Source: Ruminococcaceae bacterium UBA6855
GTDB taxonomy: Bacteria > Bacillota > Clostridia > Oscillospirales > Acutalibacteraceae
NCBI GenBank assembly: GCA_002451755.1
Contig: DKDF01000020.1
Coordinates: 1-22,233, forward strand
Direction: 5' to 3'
Length of the DNA: 22,233 bases
Shown: piece by piece, positions 1-5,828 of the stretch
How positions within the stretch are numbered: position 1 is the first letter of the stretch
How the letters are laid out: every line of letters starts with the position of its first letter
Notes under the pieces: model-generated
Database searches by the model: none
Told to the model about the DNA's origin: nothing
Seen by the model: only the letters and a program-made list of their open reading frames with translations
Program-made: the position numbers and the translations under genes

Positions 1-6
1 TTTCCG

Positions 7-35
7 TTGACTTTTGGCATATATTGTGATACAAT
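7..35 (+). promoter_or_regulatory. Possible upstream sigma-A promoter
   Basis: TTGACT at 7-12 and TACAAT at 30-35 are separated by 17 bases, an acceptable sigma-A pair. It would transcribe rightwards about 65 bases before the stronger promoter of the next gene. The DNA between (36-88) has no recognisable gene; it contains an inverted repeat, GAAGAT at 45-50 with ATCTTC at 75-80. Whether this is a second promoter for the SOS-box gene or chance cannot be told from sequence. Confidence 0.3.
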
Positions 36-88
36 CCAATCGTAGAAGATTATACCCTGCGCGAATCGGCGCGGATCTTCAAAAAAAT

Positions 89-152
89 CGAACATTTGTG
101 TTGACAAACCGAATATTTGTGCTATAATTAGAGACAGAAAGAACAAATGTTC
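89..152 (+). promoter_or_regulatory. Cluster of three LexA (SOS) box-like sites
   Basis: The site at 141-152, GAACAAATGTTC, is a perfect palindrome fitting the Gram-positive LexA/DinR box GAAC-N4-GTTC, placed about 13 bases past the -10. Two degenerate copies, CGAACATTTGTGT (89-101) and CGAATATTTGTGC (110-122), flank the -35 element and keep the left half better than the right. The guanines of the GAA starts are at 90, 111 and 141, i.e. spaced 21 and 30 bases, close to whole helical turns. The third site is strong; the first two are plausible auxiliary sites only. LexA control is inferred from the motif. Confidence 0.6.
101..128 (+). promoter_or_regulatory. Sigma-A promoter of the SOS-box small membrane protein gene
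   Basis: A perfect TTGACA at 101-106 is followed, after 16 bases, by a perfect TATAAT at 123-128. The gene starts at 180. LexA-like boxes lie before the -35, in the spacer, and just downstream of the -10, a repressible layout. Confidence 0.8.
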
Positions 153-179
153 CGATTTTTTCGTAAGGAGGAAGCAAAA

Positions 180-458
180 ATGACAAGTACATTCATAATT
201 GTTTCGGTTCTTGAAGTAGCCGTCGTGGCTCTTATAATAACAGGCTTTGTGTTTGAGAAGAAGCTGATCAATTTTGAGGAGAAGTTTGAGACTGCTCTTG
301 CCAAGAAGATCGCTCACTTCCTCTGCACCAACAAGTATACCAAGGCTCATTTTGTCAAAGAGAAGAAGACTGCCCAGCGCCGCAGCGCAGCCAAGACTGC
401 GTTCGAGCCCGAGTCTGTCTCTCCGACTCCCGGCAGAAAGGGCAACAGAGTTGCCTAA
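180..458 (+). CDS. Small single-span membrane protein under a LexA-type promoter, candidate SOS-response effector
   Basis: This encodes 92 residues. I chose the ATG at 180 because AAGGAGG (165-171) sits 8 bases before it; an in-frame ATG at 147 lies inside the LexA-like box and has no ribosome site. Residues about 3-25 form one hydrophobic segment (isoleucine, valine, alanine rich). It is followed by a short amphipathic stretch and a strongly basic, lysine/arginine-rich tail of about 60 residues ending in a proline/serine region. No family is recognised. By position and regulation it resembles the many unrelated small membrane proteins that halt division during DNA damage (YneA, SidA), but it has no LysM domain, so YneA homology is not claimed. 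The basic tail suggests a cytoplasmic C-terminus. The gene stands alone, ending before a hairpin terminator. lexA could lie just left of the window, but that is unseen. Confidence 0.75.
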   Translation: MTSTFIIVSVLEVAVVALIITGFVFEKKLINFEEKFETALAKKIAHFLCTNKYTKAHFVKEKKTAQRRSAAKTAFEPESVSPTPGRKGNRVA

Positions 459-483
459 TCTTTTTCGAAAATCGCATAAGTTT

Positions 484-520
484 GACCGCCCTGCCATTTC
501 GGCAAGGCGGTCGTTTTCAC
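484..520 (+). terminator. Intrinsic terminator after the SOS-box gene
   Basis: GACCGCCCTGCC (484-495) pairs with GGCAAGGCGGTC (501-512) around a 5-base loop with one mismatch, followed by GTTTTCACTTT. The next gene runs towards it from the right, so it may serve both strands, although the minus-strand side lacks a clean T run. Confidence 0.7.
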
Positions 521-540
521 TTTAGCGGTCTTATGGAATG

Positions 541-675
541 TCAGCAGCCGCAGCCGTTGTTGCAGCCACATCCGCAGTCCGAAGCTCTGGAGACGCCATT
601 ATTGCAGCCGCAGCCCGTGTCACAGAGCAGAAGGATGATGATAAGGAAAATGCACCAGTTGTTTGAGCAACCCAT
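541..675 (-). CDS. 44-residue cysteine-rich membrane microprotein
   Basis: Reading leftwards, ATG at 675-673 is preceded by AGGAGG (688-683) at a 7-base spacing, and the frame ends in TGA at 543-541. The peptide has three parts: a short polar start (MGCSNNWC), a hydrophobic run at residues 9-17 made of I, L and F, and a glycine/cysteine tail with CGCNNG at 22-27 and again at 36-41, ending CGC. Ten of 44 residues are cysteine. The strong ribosome site, abrupt start and repeated motif argue against chance. Small Cys/Gly-rich membrane peptides of unknown role are frequent in gut Clostridia, from general knowledge; I cannot name a family. Possible roles such as metal binding, lipid anchoring or a disulfide-linked surface peptide are speculative. 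No clear promoter was recognised upstream (676-830, minus strand). Confidence 0.65.
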   Translation of the reverse strand: MGCSNNWCIFLIIILLLCDTGCGCNNGVSRASDCGCGCNNGCGC

Positions 676-726
676 CGTTTTGCCTCCTCTTCAGTTACTA
701 AGAAAGAGTGCCGCGGTTTTGACTCG

Positions 727-770
727 AGCACCGCTTTCATCAACATATTATGAAGCACCGCTTTTTGCGG
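727..770. repeat. 11-bp direct repeat with hairpin upstream of the Cys-rich gene
   Basis: AGCACCGCTTT occurs at 727-737 and again at 754-764, 27 bases apart. The second copy overlaps the hairpin CCGC-TTTTT-GCGG (758-770), and the stretch between contains TTCAT/ATGAA. It lies in the leader region of the Cys-rich microprotein gene on the minus strand. It could be an operator or leader structure; no known factor matches. Confidence 0.45.
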
Positions 771-804
771 TTACACTTTTTGAGTCCAAACATAATTTTC
801 TTTT

Positions 805-833
805 CTCCGGCGTAAACTAATAAGAAACCGGAG
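805..833 (+). promoter_or_regulatory. Inverted repeat able to mask the ribosome site of the 61-residue protein
   Basis: CTCCGG (805-810) is complementary to CCGGAG (828-833), and the right arm is most of the Shine-Dalgarno sequence GGAGGTG used by the gene starting at 843. The loop is 17 bases. If transcribed, the stem would hide the ribosome site. A 6-bp stem is weak, so this is only a candidate. Confidence 0.3.
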
Positions 834-842
834 GTGTTTTAT

Positions 843-1028
843 ATGCTGTTTGACAAGAACGGAGAAGTGGTGAGCTACGACGAGTCGGATATCTTCTGCG
901 ACGAATTTATGCGCGCGGATGAGCATATCGACCCGTCCTATTATATAAATTACGCCGGAGCGCAAAGCGGAAAATCAAAGAAAACACGAGATAGACTCAG
1001 TAAATCAAAGCATGAGCGAGATAATTAA
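843..1028 (+). CDS. Hypothetical 61-residue acidic/basic bipartite protein
   Basis: ATG at 843 follows GGAGGTG (830-836) by 6 bases; a GTG at 834 overlaps that ribosome site and is rejected. Residues 1-38 are acidic and aromatic (MLFDKNGEVVSYDESD at the start, then DIFCDEF and DEHIDPSYY). Residues 43-61 are a basic, lysine/arginine/serine-rich tail. There is no membrane segment or signal peptide and no family I recognise. It ends about 25 bases before the first CtsR heptad of the heat-shock operon, so it is a separate upstream unit. No confident promoter was seen; none of the candidate -10 hexamers in 770-830 has a fitting -35. It is called a gene because of the good ribosome site and codon use similar to its neighbours. 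Confidence 0.6.
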   Translation: MLFDKNGEVVSYDESDIFCDEFMRADEHIDPSYYINYAGAQSGKSKKTRDRLSKSKHERDN

Positions 1029-1052
1029 AAATATTTTGCCCGATGGGTGATT

Positions 1053-1125
1053 TTTGACCTTTTCTGACTTTTGACCGTAGTTTGCATTGGGGTTATAATA
1101 AAGTCAAAGGTCAAAGAAAGTCAAA
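1053..1125 (+). promoter_or_regulatory. CtsR operators: two inverted triplets of heptads
   Basis: Downstream of the -10 lie AGTCAAA (1102-1108), GGTCAAA (1109-1115) and, after GAA, AGTCAAA (1119-1125). The last two form the classical CtsR operator R-GTCAAA-N3-R-GTCAAA. Upstream, on the opposite strand, are TTTGACC (1053-1059), a degenerate TCTGACT (1063-1069) and TTTGACC (1070-1076). The two triplets are exact mirror images in spacing, centred on base 1089. The upstream one covers the -35 and the downstream one starts 3 bases after the -10, so bound repressor would block RNA polymerase from both sides. Confidence 0.9.
1071..1099 (+). promoter_or_regulatory. Sigma-A promoter of the ctsR operon
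   Basis: TTGACC (1071-1076), 17 bases, then TATAAT (1094-1099). The -35 is itself part of a CtsR heptad. Transcription should begin near 1106 inside the downstream heptads. Confidence 0.88.
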
Positions 1126-1144
1126 GGCAAAAGAGGTGACGGCA

Positions 1145-1603
1145 ATGAGCCTTAGCAGTCAGATAACAGGCATGATACTCGAAATGCTCGGCAGCAGTGG
1201 AACTATCGAGATACAGCGCAACGAGCTTGCGCAGACGATAGGCTGCGTCCCGAGCCAGATAAACTATGTTATCGCGTCGCGTTTCACGCCGGAACAGGGC
1301 TATATTGTCGAGAGCCGCAGAGGCGGCGGAGGCTATATCAGAATAAGGCGTGCGGCGATGGAGCCGGATCAGAAGGTCATGCACGCGGTCAACGCCGTGG
1401 GCGATAAGCTCGACGAGCGAACTGCCCGCGCACATCTCGCGGAGCTCGTCAGCACGGGTGTTATAGATAAACACGCCGCCATGCTGATGCTCAGCGCCGT
1501 GTCGGACAACGCTCTGCGACCTGCCGCCGTCGGGGACAGGGACGCCGTCAGAGCGTCTGTATTCAAACAACTGCTGCTCGTTGAAATGGGCAGAAACGGA
1601 TAA
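1145..1603 (+). CDS. ctsR: Transcriptional repressor CtsR
   Basis: This 152-residue protein matches the CtsR family in length (about 154 in Bacillus). CtsR is a dimeric winged helix-turn-helix repressor of class III heat-shock genes that senses temperature through its glycine-rich wing. Visible hallmarks are CVPSQINYVI (34-43), the recognition part of the DNA-binding domain, RFTPEQGYIVES (46-57), and the wing RRGGGGYIRI (58-67), with the four glycines at 60-63. The C-terminal half (about 75-150) is the helical dimer/ClpC-interaction domain. The start is ATG at 1145 with GAGGTGA at 1133-1139; an in-frame TTG at 1082 lies upstream of the -10 and cannot be used. It is first in the operon and is preceded by its own operators, so autorepression is expected. 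The stop overlaps the ribosome site of mcsA. Confidence 0.97.
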   Translation: MSLSSQITGMILEMLGSSGTIEIQRNELAQTIGCVPSQINYVIASRFTPEQGYIVESRRGGGGYIRIRRAAMEPDQKVMHAVNAVGDKLDERTARAHLAELVSTGVIDKHAAMLMLSAVSDNALRPAAVGDRDAVRASVFKQLLLVEMGRNG

Positions 1604-1616
1604 AGGAGGAACACAT

Positions 1617-2135
1617 ATGCTTTGTCAGAACTGTGGAAAAAATGAAGCGACAACTCACATAAAGCAGGTCATAAACGGCGACACAGCCGAGCGTCATCTT
1701 TGCTCCGAATGTGCCGAGCATCTCGGCTACGGCGATGCATTCTCGGGCTTTGGCTTCGATGTTGCCGGACTTTTCGGGAATTTCTTCGGTGATGCAGTCC
1801 ATTCGCTCGGCGCGCCGAGAAAGGTGGTTCGCTGCCCGAAATGCGGCTCTTCGTTCAATGATATCGTCCGCGAGGGCAGAGTCGGCTGCGCGGAGTGCTA
1901 CAAGGTTTTTTATAACGAGCTCAAGCCCTCGCTCCAGCGCATTCACGGCCAGATCCGCCACAGCGGCAAGATAGCTTCGACCGCCGAGCCGGTCAGCGAG
2001 GAAGAAGCGAAAATCGACGAAAAAGAGGAGCTCAAAAAGCAGATGGACGAGGCGGTTGCCGCGCAGAACTTTGAGCTTGCGGCGCAGCTTCGCGACAGGA
2101 TAAAAGAGCTTGAGGGAGGGAACGAAAATGAGTAA
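1617..2135 (+). CDS. mcsA: McsA, zinc-finger activator of the arginine kinase McsB
   Basis: This 172-residue protein activates McsB and links the heat-shock operon to protein arginine phosphorylation; in Bacillus it binds metal through CXXC motifs. Four such pairs are visible: CQNC near residues 3-6, CSEC near 29-32, and CPKC and CAEC in the middle. The C-terminal third is charged and contains a UVR-like helical hairpin (about 140-168), with the pattern QNFELAAQLRDRIKELE, as found in UvrB and ClpC. A glycine/phenylalanine-rich linker separates the first two zinc pairs from the others. Start is the ATG at 1617 preceded by AAAGGAGGA; an upstream in-frame ATG at 1581 lies within ctsR. The last 8 bases overlap mcsB, typical of translational coupling. 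Confidence 0.95.
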   Translation: MLCQNCGKNEATTHIKQVINGDTAERHLCSECAEHLGYGDAFSGFGFDVAGLFGNFFGDAVHSLGAPRKVVRCPKCGSSFNDIVREGRVGCAECYKVFYNELKPSLQRIHGQIRHSGKIASTAEPVSEEEAKIDEKEELKKQMDEAVAAQNFELAAQLRDRIKELEGGNENE

Positions 2136-3138
2136 ATGGTATGTCGACAAGGGCGAACAGGGCGATATAGTTCTGAGCACCCGCGTGCGTCTTGCGCGCA
2201 ACTTAGAAGAGTTTCCGTTCCCGTGCCGCCTCGATACGGCGAGCAAAATAAAGGTCAACGAAAAAGTTCGTGACACCCTGCTCGCCTGCGTGCCCGAGCT
2301 GGGGCTTCACTATGTTACTATGGATTCGCTCAGCCGCGAGCAGGCGATATCTCTCGCCGAGCGCCATTTGATAAGCCCTGAGTTCGCCTCCGTCCGCGAG
2401 GGCAGAGCGCTCATGCTCACCGAAGACGAGACAGTCGGCATCATGCTCTGCGAGGAGGATCATATCCGCGTCCAGGTCATGAAAGCCGGACTTGCGCTCA
2501 TGGACTGCTATGTCCTCGCCGATAAAATTGATTCCGCGCTCGATAAGAAGCTGAATTTCGCGTTTGACGAGAGACTCGGCTATCTGACCCAGTGCCCGAC
2601 GAATCTCGGCACAGCCATGCGCGCGTCCGTTATGCTGCATCTGCCCGCGCTCAGAAGAAGCGGTCAGCTCGCAATCCTCAGCTCGACCATATCTAAGCTC
2701 GGTCTGACCCTTCGCGGCGCATACGGCGAGGGCAGGGAGTCGCGCGGCGATATCTATCAGCTGAGCAATCAGATAACCCTCGGCATAACCGAGCAGGCGG
2801 CGATAGAGAACCTTCAGTCGATAACCCGCCAGCTCGTCACCCAGGAGCGCGCGGCGGCGGAGCGTATGTGTGCCGATGTCGTGATGCAGGACAAAATATA
2901 CAGAGCTCTCGGAATTTTGCAGAGCGCGCGTGTGCTGTCCTGCGACGAGATGATGGATCTCATCTCCCTTGTGCGCCTCGGCTCGGCAAGGGGAATACTC
3001 GATATACCGATAGAAAAACTTAACGAACTGCTCGTCAATATGCAGCCCGCCACCATAAGCGCGGCAAACGGCAAGCATATCGACGCGCGGCAGAGGGACT
3101 GCCTCAGAGCGGACGCGGTGCGCGAGGCATTGTCCTAA
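2128..3138 (+). CDS. mcsB: Protein arginine kinase McsB
   Basis: This 336-residue enzyme transfers phosphate from ATP to arginines of substrate proteins, marking them for ClpC and inactivating CtsR. It belongs to the phosphagen (creatine/arginine) kinase fold. Visible motifs are STRVRLARN (17-25), the acidic catalytic motif CEEDHIR (108-114), CPTNLGT (156-162) followed by the arginine-containing ASVMLHLP, and RGAYGEG near 203. Near the end is RDCLRA (323-328), matching the RDxxRA element of the phosphoarginine-binding pocket. The protein is somewhat shorter than the 363 residues of the Bacillus enzyme, mainly at the C-terminus. The catalytic motif has cysteine where the family usually has asparagine (NEEDH). 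Start is ATG 2128 with GAGGGAGGG just upstream, overlapping mcsA. Confidence 0.96.
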   Translation: MSKWYVDKGEQGDIVLSTRVRLARNLEEFPFPCRLDTASKIKVNEKVRDTLLACVPELGLHYVTMDSLSREQAISLAERHLISPEFASVREGRALMLTEDETVGIMLCEEDHIRVQVMKAGLALMDCYVLADKIDSALDKKLNFAFDERLGYLTQCPTNLGTAMRASVMLHLPALRRSGQLAILSSTISKLGLTLRGAYGEGRESRGDIYQLSNQITLGITEQAAIENLQSITRQLVTQERAAAERMCADVVMQDKIYRALGILQSARVLSCDEMMDLISLVRLGSARGILDIPIEKLNELLVNMQPATISAANGKHIDARQRDCLRADAVREALS

Positions 3139-3142
3139 AATA

Positions 3143-3192
3143 CCGCCGATAAACATATATAAAAACATATATCTTTCGATTCGGCGGCAATT
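3143..3192 (+). promoter_or_regulatory. Hairpin between mcsB and clpC, possible attenuator or RNA-processing site
   Basis: CCGCCGA (3143-3149) pairs with TCGGCGG (3181-3187). Inside, ATATAT repeats can extend an inner A/T-rich stem, and CAATTTTCC follows. The T run is short, so at most a partial terminator; it could also set clpC dosage or mRNA stability. The 104-base gap has no clear promoter of its own. Confidence 0.45.
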
Positions 3193-3242
3193 TTCCGGCA
3201 ATAATCTCTATTGTACGGTTCACCGCGGAAAGGAATGATGAT

Positions 3243-5735
3243 ATGTATAAGTTTACCGGCTTCACACAGAAAGCAAACGACGTGCTCAACGCCGCCATTG
3301 AATACGCGGAGAATATGGGGCACACCTATATCGGCAGCGAGCATCTTCTGCTCGGTCTGCTGACCCAGAACGGCGGGATAGCCTATACCGTTCTGATAAA
3401 CAAAAAGCTTACCGCCGGCAAGGTCGAGGACGCTGTCAGAAACAGCATCGGCTTCGGCGTGCCGACGGTGCTGACTCCGGGCGATTTTACGCCCAGATGC
3501 AAAAATATTATAGAGAGCGCGATGATTCAGGCGCGGGATATGGGTCACAACTATGTCGGCACGGAGCATCTTCTTATCGCCATGATAAAAGAGGGCTCAA
3601 GCGCGGCAACCGCCGTTATGACCCGCCTCGGCGTGTCGCCGCAGGAGATTTTGCAGGAGCTTTTGAAAGCGTTCGGCTCGGCGTCCGGCAAGGATGCCGG
3701 AAAGCCGGAGACGGTCAAAAAGCCCGGCGGCAGAACGGATACCCCGACCCTCAATCAATATGGGCGCGACCTGACTTCGTTTGCCGCGGCGGGCAGAATT
3801 GACCCCGTCATCGGCAGGCAGAAGGAGATAGAGCGCGTCATTCAGATTCTCTCGCGCAGAACAAAAAACAACCCCTGCCTGATAGGCGAGCCGGGAGTCG
3901 GCAAGACGGCGATCGCCGAGGGACTCGCGCTGAAGATCGCCACGGGCGAAGTGCCCGAACTGCTCAAGGGCAAGCGCATAGTCTCGCTCGACCTCACAGG
4001 CATGGTCGCCGGTACAAAATACAGGGGCGATTTCGAGGAGCGCGTCAAATCCGCCATTGAAGAAGTTTCAAAGGCGGGGGATGTCATTCTTTTTATAGAT
4101 GAATTGCATACGCTTATCGGCGCAGGCTCGGCGGAGGGCGCGGTTGACGCCGCGAATATTTTGAAGCCCGCGCTTGCCCGCTGCGAGATGCAGGTCATCG
4201 GCGCGACTACGCTCGAAGAATACCGCAAGCATATCGAAAAGGATGCCGCGCTCGAGCGCCGTTTCCAGCCCGTCACGGTCGGCGAGCCGAGCGAGGACGA
4301 GGCGGTCGCGATACTCATGGGTATCCGCGACAAATACGAGGCGCACCACAAGGTCAGAATAACCGACGACGCTATAAGGGCGGCGGTTAAAATGTCGGTG
4401 CGCTATATCGGCGACAGATATCTGCCCGATAAGGCGATAGATTTAATAGACGAGGCGGCGTCGCGTGTCAGGCTCAGCGCATTCACAGCGCCGCCGGATC
4501 TCAAGGATATGGAGGACAGACTCCGCGCCCTCGCCGAGGAAAAAGACTCGGCGGTGAATTCTCAGGAGTTCGAGCACGCGGCGCAGATACGCGACGAGCA
4601 GAAGAAGCTGAGCGACGAACTCGAGCGCGCAAAGCACAGCTGGCGCGAGGAATCGAGCAAGAAAATAGGCGAGGTCACGGCAGATAATATAGCCGAAATA
4701 GTCTGCGCGTGGACGGGGATACCCGTCTCGCAGCTGACTCAAGCGGAGAGCGAACGCCTGCTTCATCTTGAAGATGAGCTGCACCGCAGAATAGTCGGTC
4801 AGGATGAGGCGGTCAGCGCGGTCGCGCGGGCAATAAGGCGCGGCAGAGTCGGGCTCAAAGACCCCAAACGCCCGACGGGTTCGTTCATCTTCCTCGGTCC
4901 CACGGGTGTCGGCAAAACGGAGCTCTGCAAAGCGCTTGCCGACTCGCTCTTCGGCGACGAGAACGCGATGATAAGGCTCGATATGTCAGAATATATGGAG
5001 AAGCACACGGTCTCGAGACTCGTCGGTTCGCCGCCCGGATATATCGGCTATGATGAGGGCGGTCAGCTGACTGAAAAAGTCCGCCGCAGACCGTACAGCG
5101 TCATTCTCTTTGATGAAATAGAAAAAGCGCACCCCGATGTTTTCAATATGCTGCTCCAGATACTTGACGACGGCATACTGACCGATTCGCAGGGGCGCAG
5201 AGTCGATTTCAAGAACTGCATTATTATAATGACCTCGAATGTCGGCGCGAAACTGATTTCGGGCAGCGGAAAGGCACTGGGCTTCTCTTTGGAGCGCGGC
5301 AATGTCCCGAGCTATGACCGCGTGCGCGAGCTTGTGATGAAAGAGCTCAAGAACACATTCAGACCGGAATTCTTGAACCGCGTTGACGATATAATCGTCT
5401 TCCACTCGCTCGAAAAGCAGGATATATCCGAAATTGCGCGCAGGATGCTCGAAACGCTCTCAAAGCGCGTGGCGCAGCTGGATATAACTTTAATTTTTGA
5501 CGAATCGGCTGTTCAAAAGACGGCAGATGCAGGTTTTGACCCGGTCTACGGAGCGAGACCGCTCAAGCGTGTCATCCAGCAGCAGATCGAGGATAAGCTC
5601 TCGGAGCAGATGCTCGAGGGAAAGGTAACAACCGGCAAAAAGTATATCTGCAAAGCTGAAAACGGCGAATTTGTTTTTGAGGAGCAGACTGAGCCCGAGC
5701 AGAAAGAAGAGCCGGAGACGGCAGAAACCGAATGA
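3243..5735 (+). CDS. clpC: ATP-dependent Clp protease ATP-binding subunit ClpC
   Basis: This 830-residue class I Hsp100 unfoldase drives proteins, including phosphoarginine-tagged ones, into a Clp peptidase. Residues 1-145 are the double Clp-N repeat, each half carrying a YIGSEHLL or YVGTEHLL signature. The first AAA+ module has Walker A GEPGVGKT (215-222) and Walker B ending DE at 286-287. A UVR/M-domain coiled segment (about 429-460) is the McsA/adaptor-binding element specific to ClpC over ClpA/ClpB. The second module has Walker A GPTGVGKT (552-559), Walker B LFDE (622-625) and GSPPGYIGYDEGG. The tail (about 810-830) is glutamate rich. ATG 3243 follows AAAGGA by 8 bases. It is last in the operon: a terminator lies 5 bases after the stop, so radA and disA, which follow in Bacillus, are absent here. 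Confidence 0.97.
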   Translation: MYKFTGFTQKANDVLNAAIEYAENMGHTYIGSEHLLLGLLTQNGGIAYTVLINKKLTAGKVEDAVRNSIGFGVPTVLTPGDFTPRCKNIIESAMIQARDMGHNYVGTEHLLIAMIKEGSSAATAVMTRLGVSPQEILQELLKAFGSASGKDAGKPETVKKPGGRTDTPTLNQYGRDLTSFAAAGRIDPVIGRQKEIERVIQILSRRTKNNPCLIGEPGVGKTAIAEGLALKIATGEVPELLKGKRIVSLDLTGMVAGTKYRGDFEERVKSAIEEVSKAGDVILFIDELHTLIGAGSAEGAVDAANILKPALARCEMQVIGATTLEEYRKHIEKDAALERRFQPVTVGEPSEDEAVAILMGIRDKYEAHHKVRITDDAIRAAVKMSVRYIGDRYLPDKAIDLIDEAASRVRLSAFTAPPDLKDMEDRLRALAEEKDSAVNSQEFEHAAQIRDEQKKLSDELERAKHSWREESSKKIGEVTADNIAEIVCAWTGIPVSQLTQAESERLLHLEDELHRRIVGQDEAVSAVARAIRRGRVGLKDPKRPTGSFIFLGPTGVGKTELCKALADSLFGDENAMIRLDMSEYMEKHTVSRLVGSPPGYIGYDEGGQLTEKVRRRPYSVILFDEIEKAHPDVFNMLLQILDDGILTDSQGRRVDFKNCIIIMTSNVGAKLISGSGKALGFSLERGNVPSYDRVRELVMKELKNTFRPEFLNRVDDIIVFHSLEKQDISEIARRMLETLSKRVAQLDITLIFDESAVQKTADAGFDPVYGARPLKRVIQQQIEDKLSEQMLEGKVTTGKKYICKAENGEFVFEEQTEPEQKEEPETAETE

Positions 5736-5740
5736 AATCG

Positions 5741-5771
5741 CCCCGGAAGCGCAGGCTTTCGGGGTATTTTT
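5741..5771 (+). terminator. Intrinsic terminator of the ctsR-clpC operon
   Basis: CCCCGGAAGC (5741-5750) pairs with GCTTTCGGGG (5755-5764), one wobble pair, 4-base loop, followed by TATTTTTAT. It starts 5 bases after the clpC stop. Confidence 0.92.
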
Positions 5772-5774
5772 ATG

Positions 5775-5803
5775 TGGACTATTTCAAGCACTTCTGCTAT
5801 ACT
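5775..5803 (+). promoter_or_regulatory. Promoter of the nucleotidyltransferase gene
   Basis: TGGACT (5775-5780), 17 bases, TATACT (5798-5803), with an extended -10 TG at 5795-5796. It lies between the clpC terminator and the gene at 5829. Confidence 0.7.
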
Positions 5804-5828
5804 TAGAAAAAACGGCAGGAGGCGCAGA

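Noticed and set aside
45..80. GAAGAT/ATCTTC inverted repeat as a terminator of an upstream gene
   Set aside because: Neither strand has a T run after the stem and no gene end is visible.
147..179. In-frame ATG at 147 as start of the first gene
   Set aside because: It lies inside the LexA palindrome and close to the expected transcript start, with no ribosome site; the ATG at 180 has AAGGAGG at ideal spacing.
531..758. Minus-strand 75-codon frame overlapping the Cys-rich gene
   Set aside because: It has no ribosome site and reads through the repeats and hairpin; the 541-675 frame has the strong ribosome site and a coherent protein.
1082..1144. TTG at 1082 as ctsR start
   Set aside because: It precedes the -10 and the CtsR operators, so it would not be transcribed from the operon promoter; ATG 1145 has a good ribosome site and gives family length.
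1563..2276. Minus-strand open frame across mcsA
   Set aside because: Antisense of a certain gene, no ribosome site, no domain; explained by codon bias of the real frame.
2203..3201. Minus-strand 332-codon frame opposite mcsB
   Set aside because: Opposite a certain gene; composition is that of a mirrored coding frame, with no motif.
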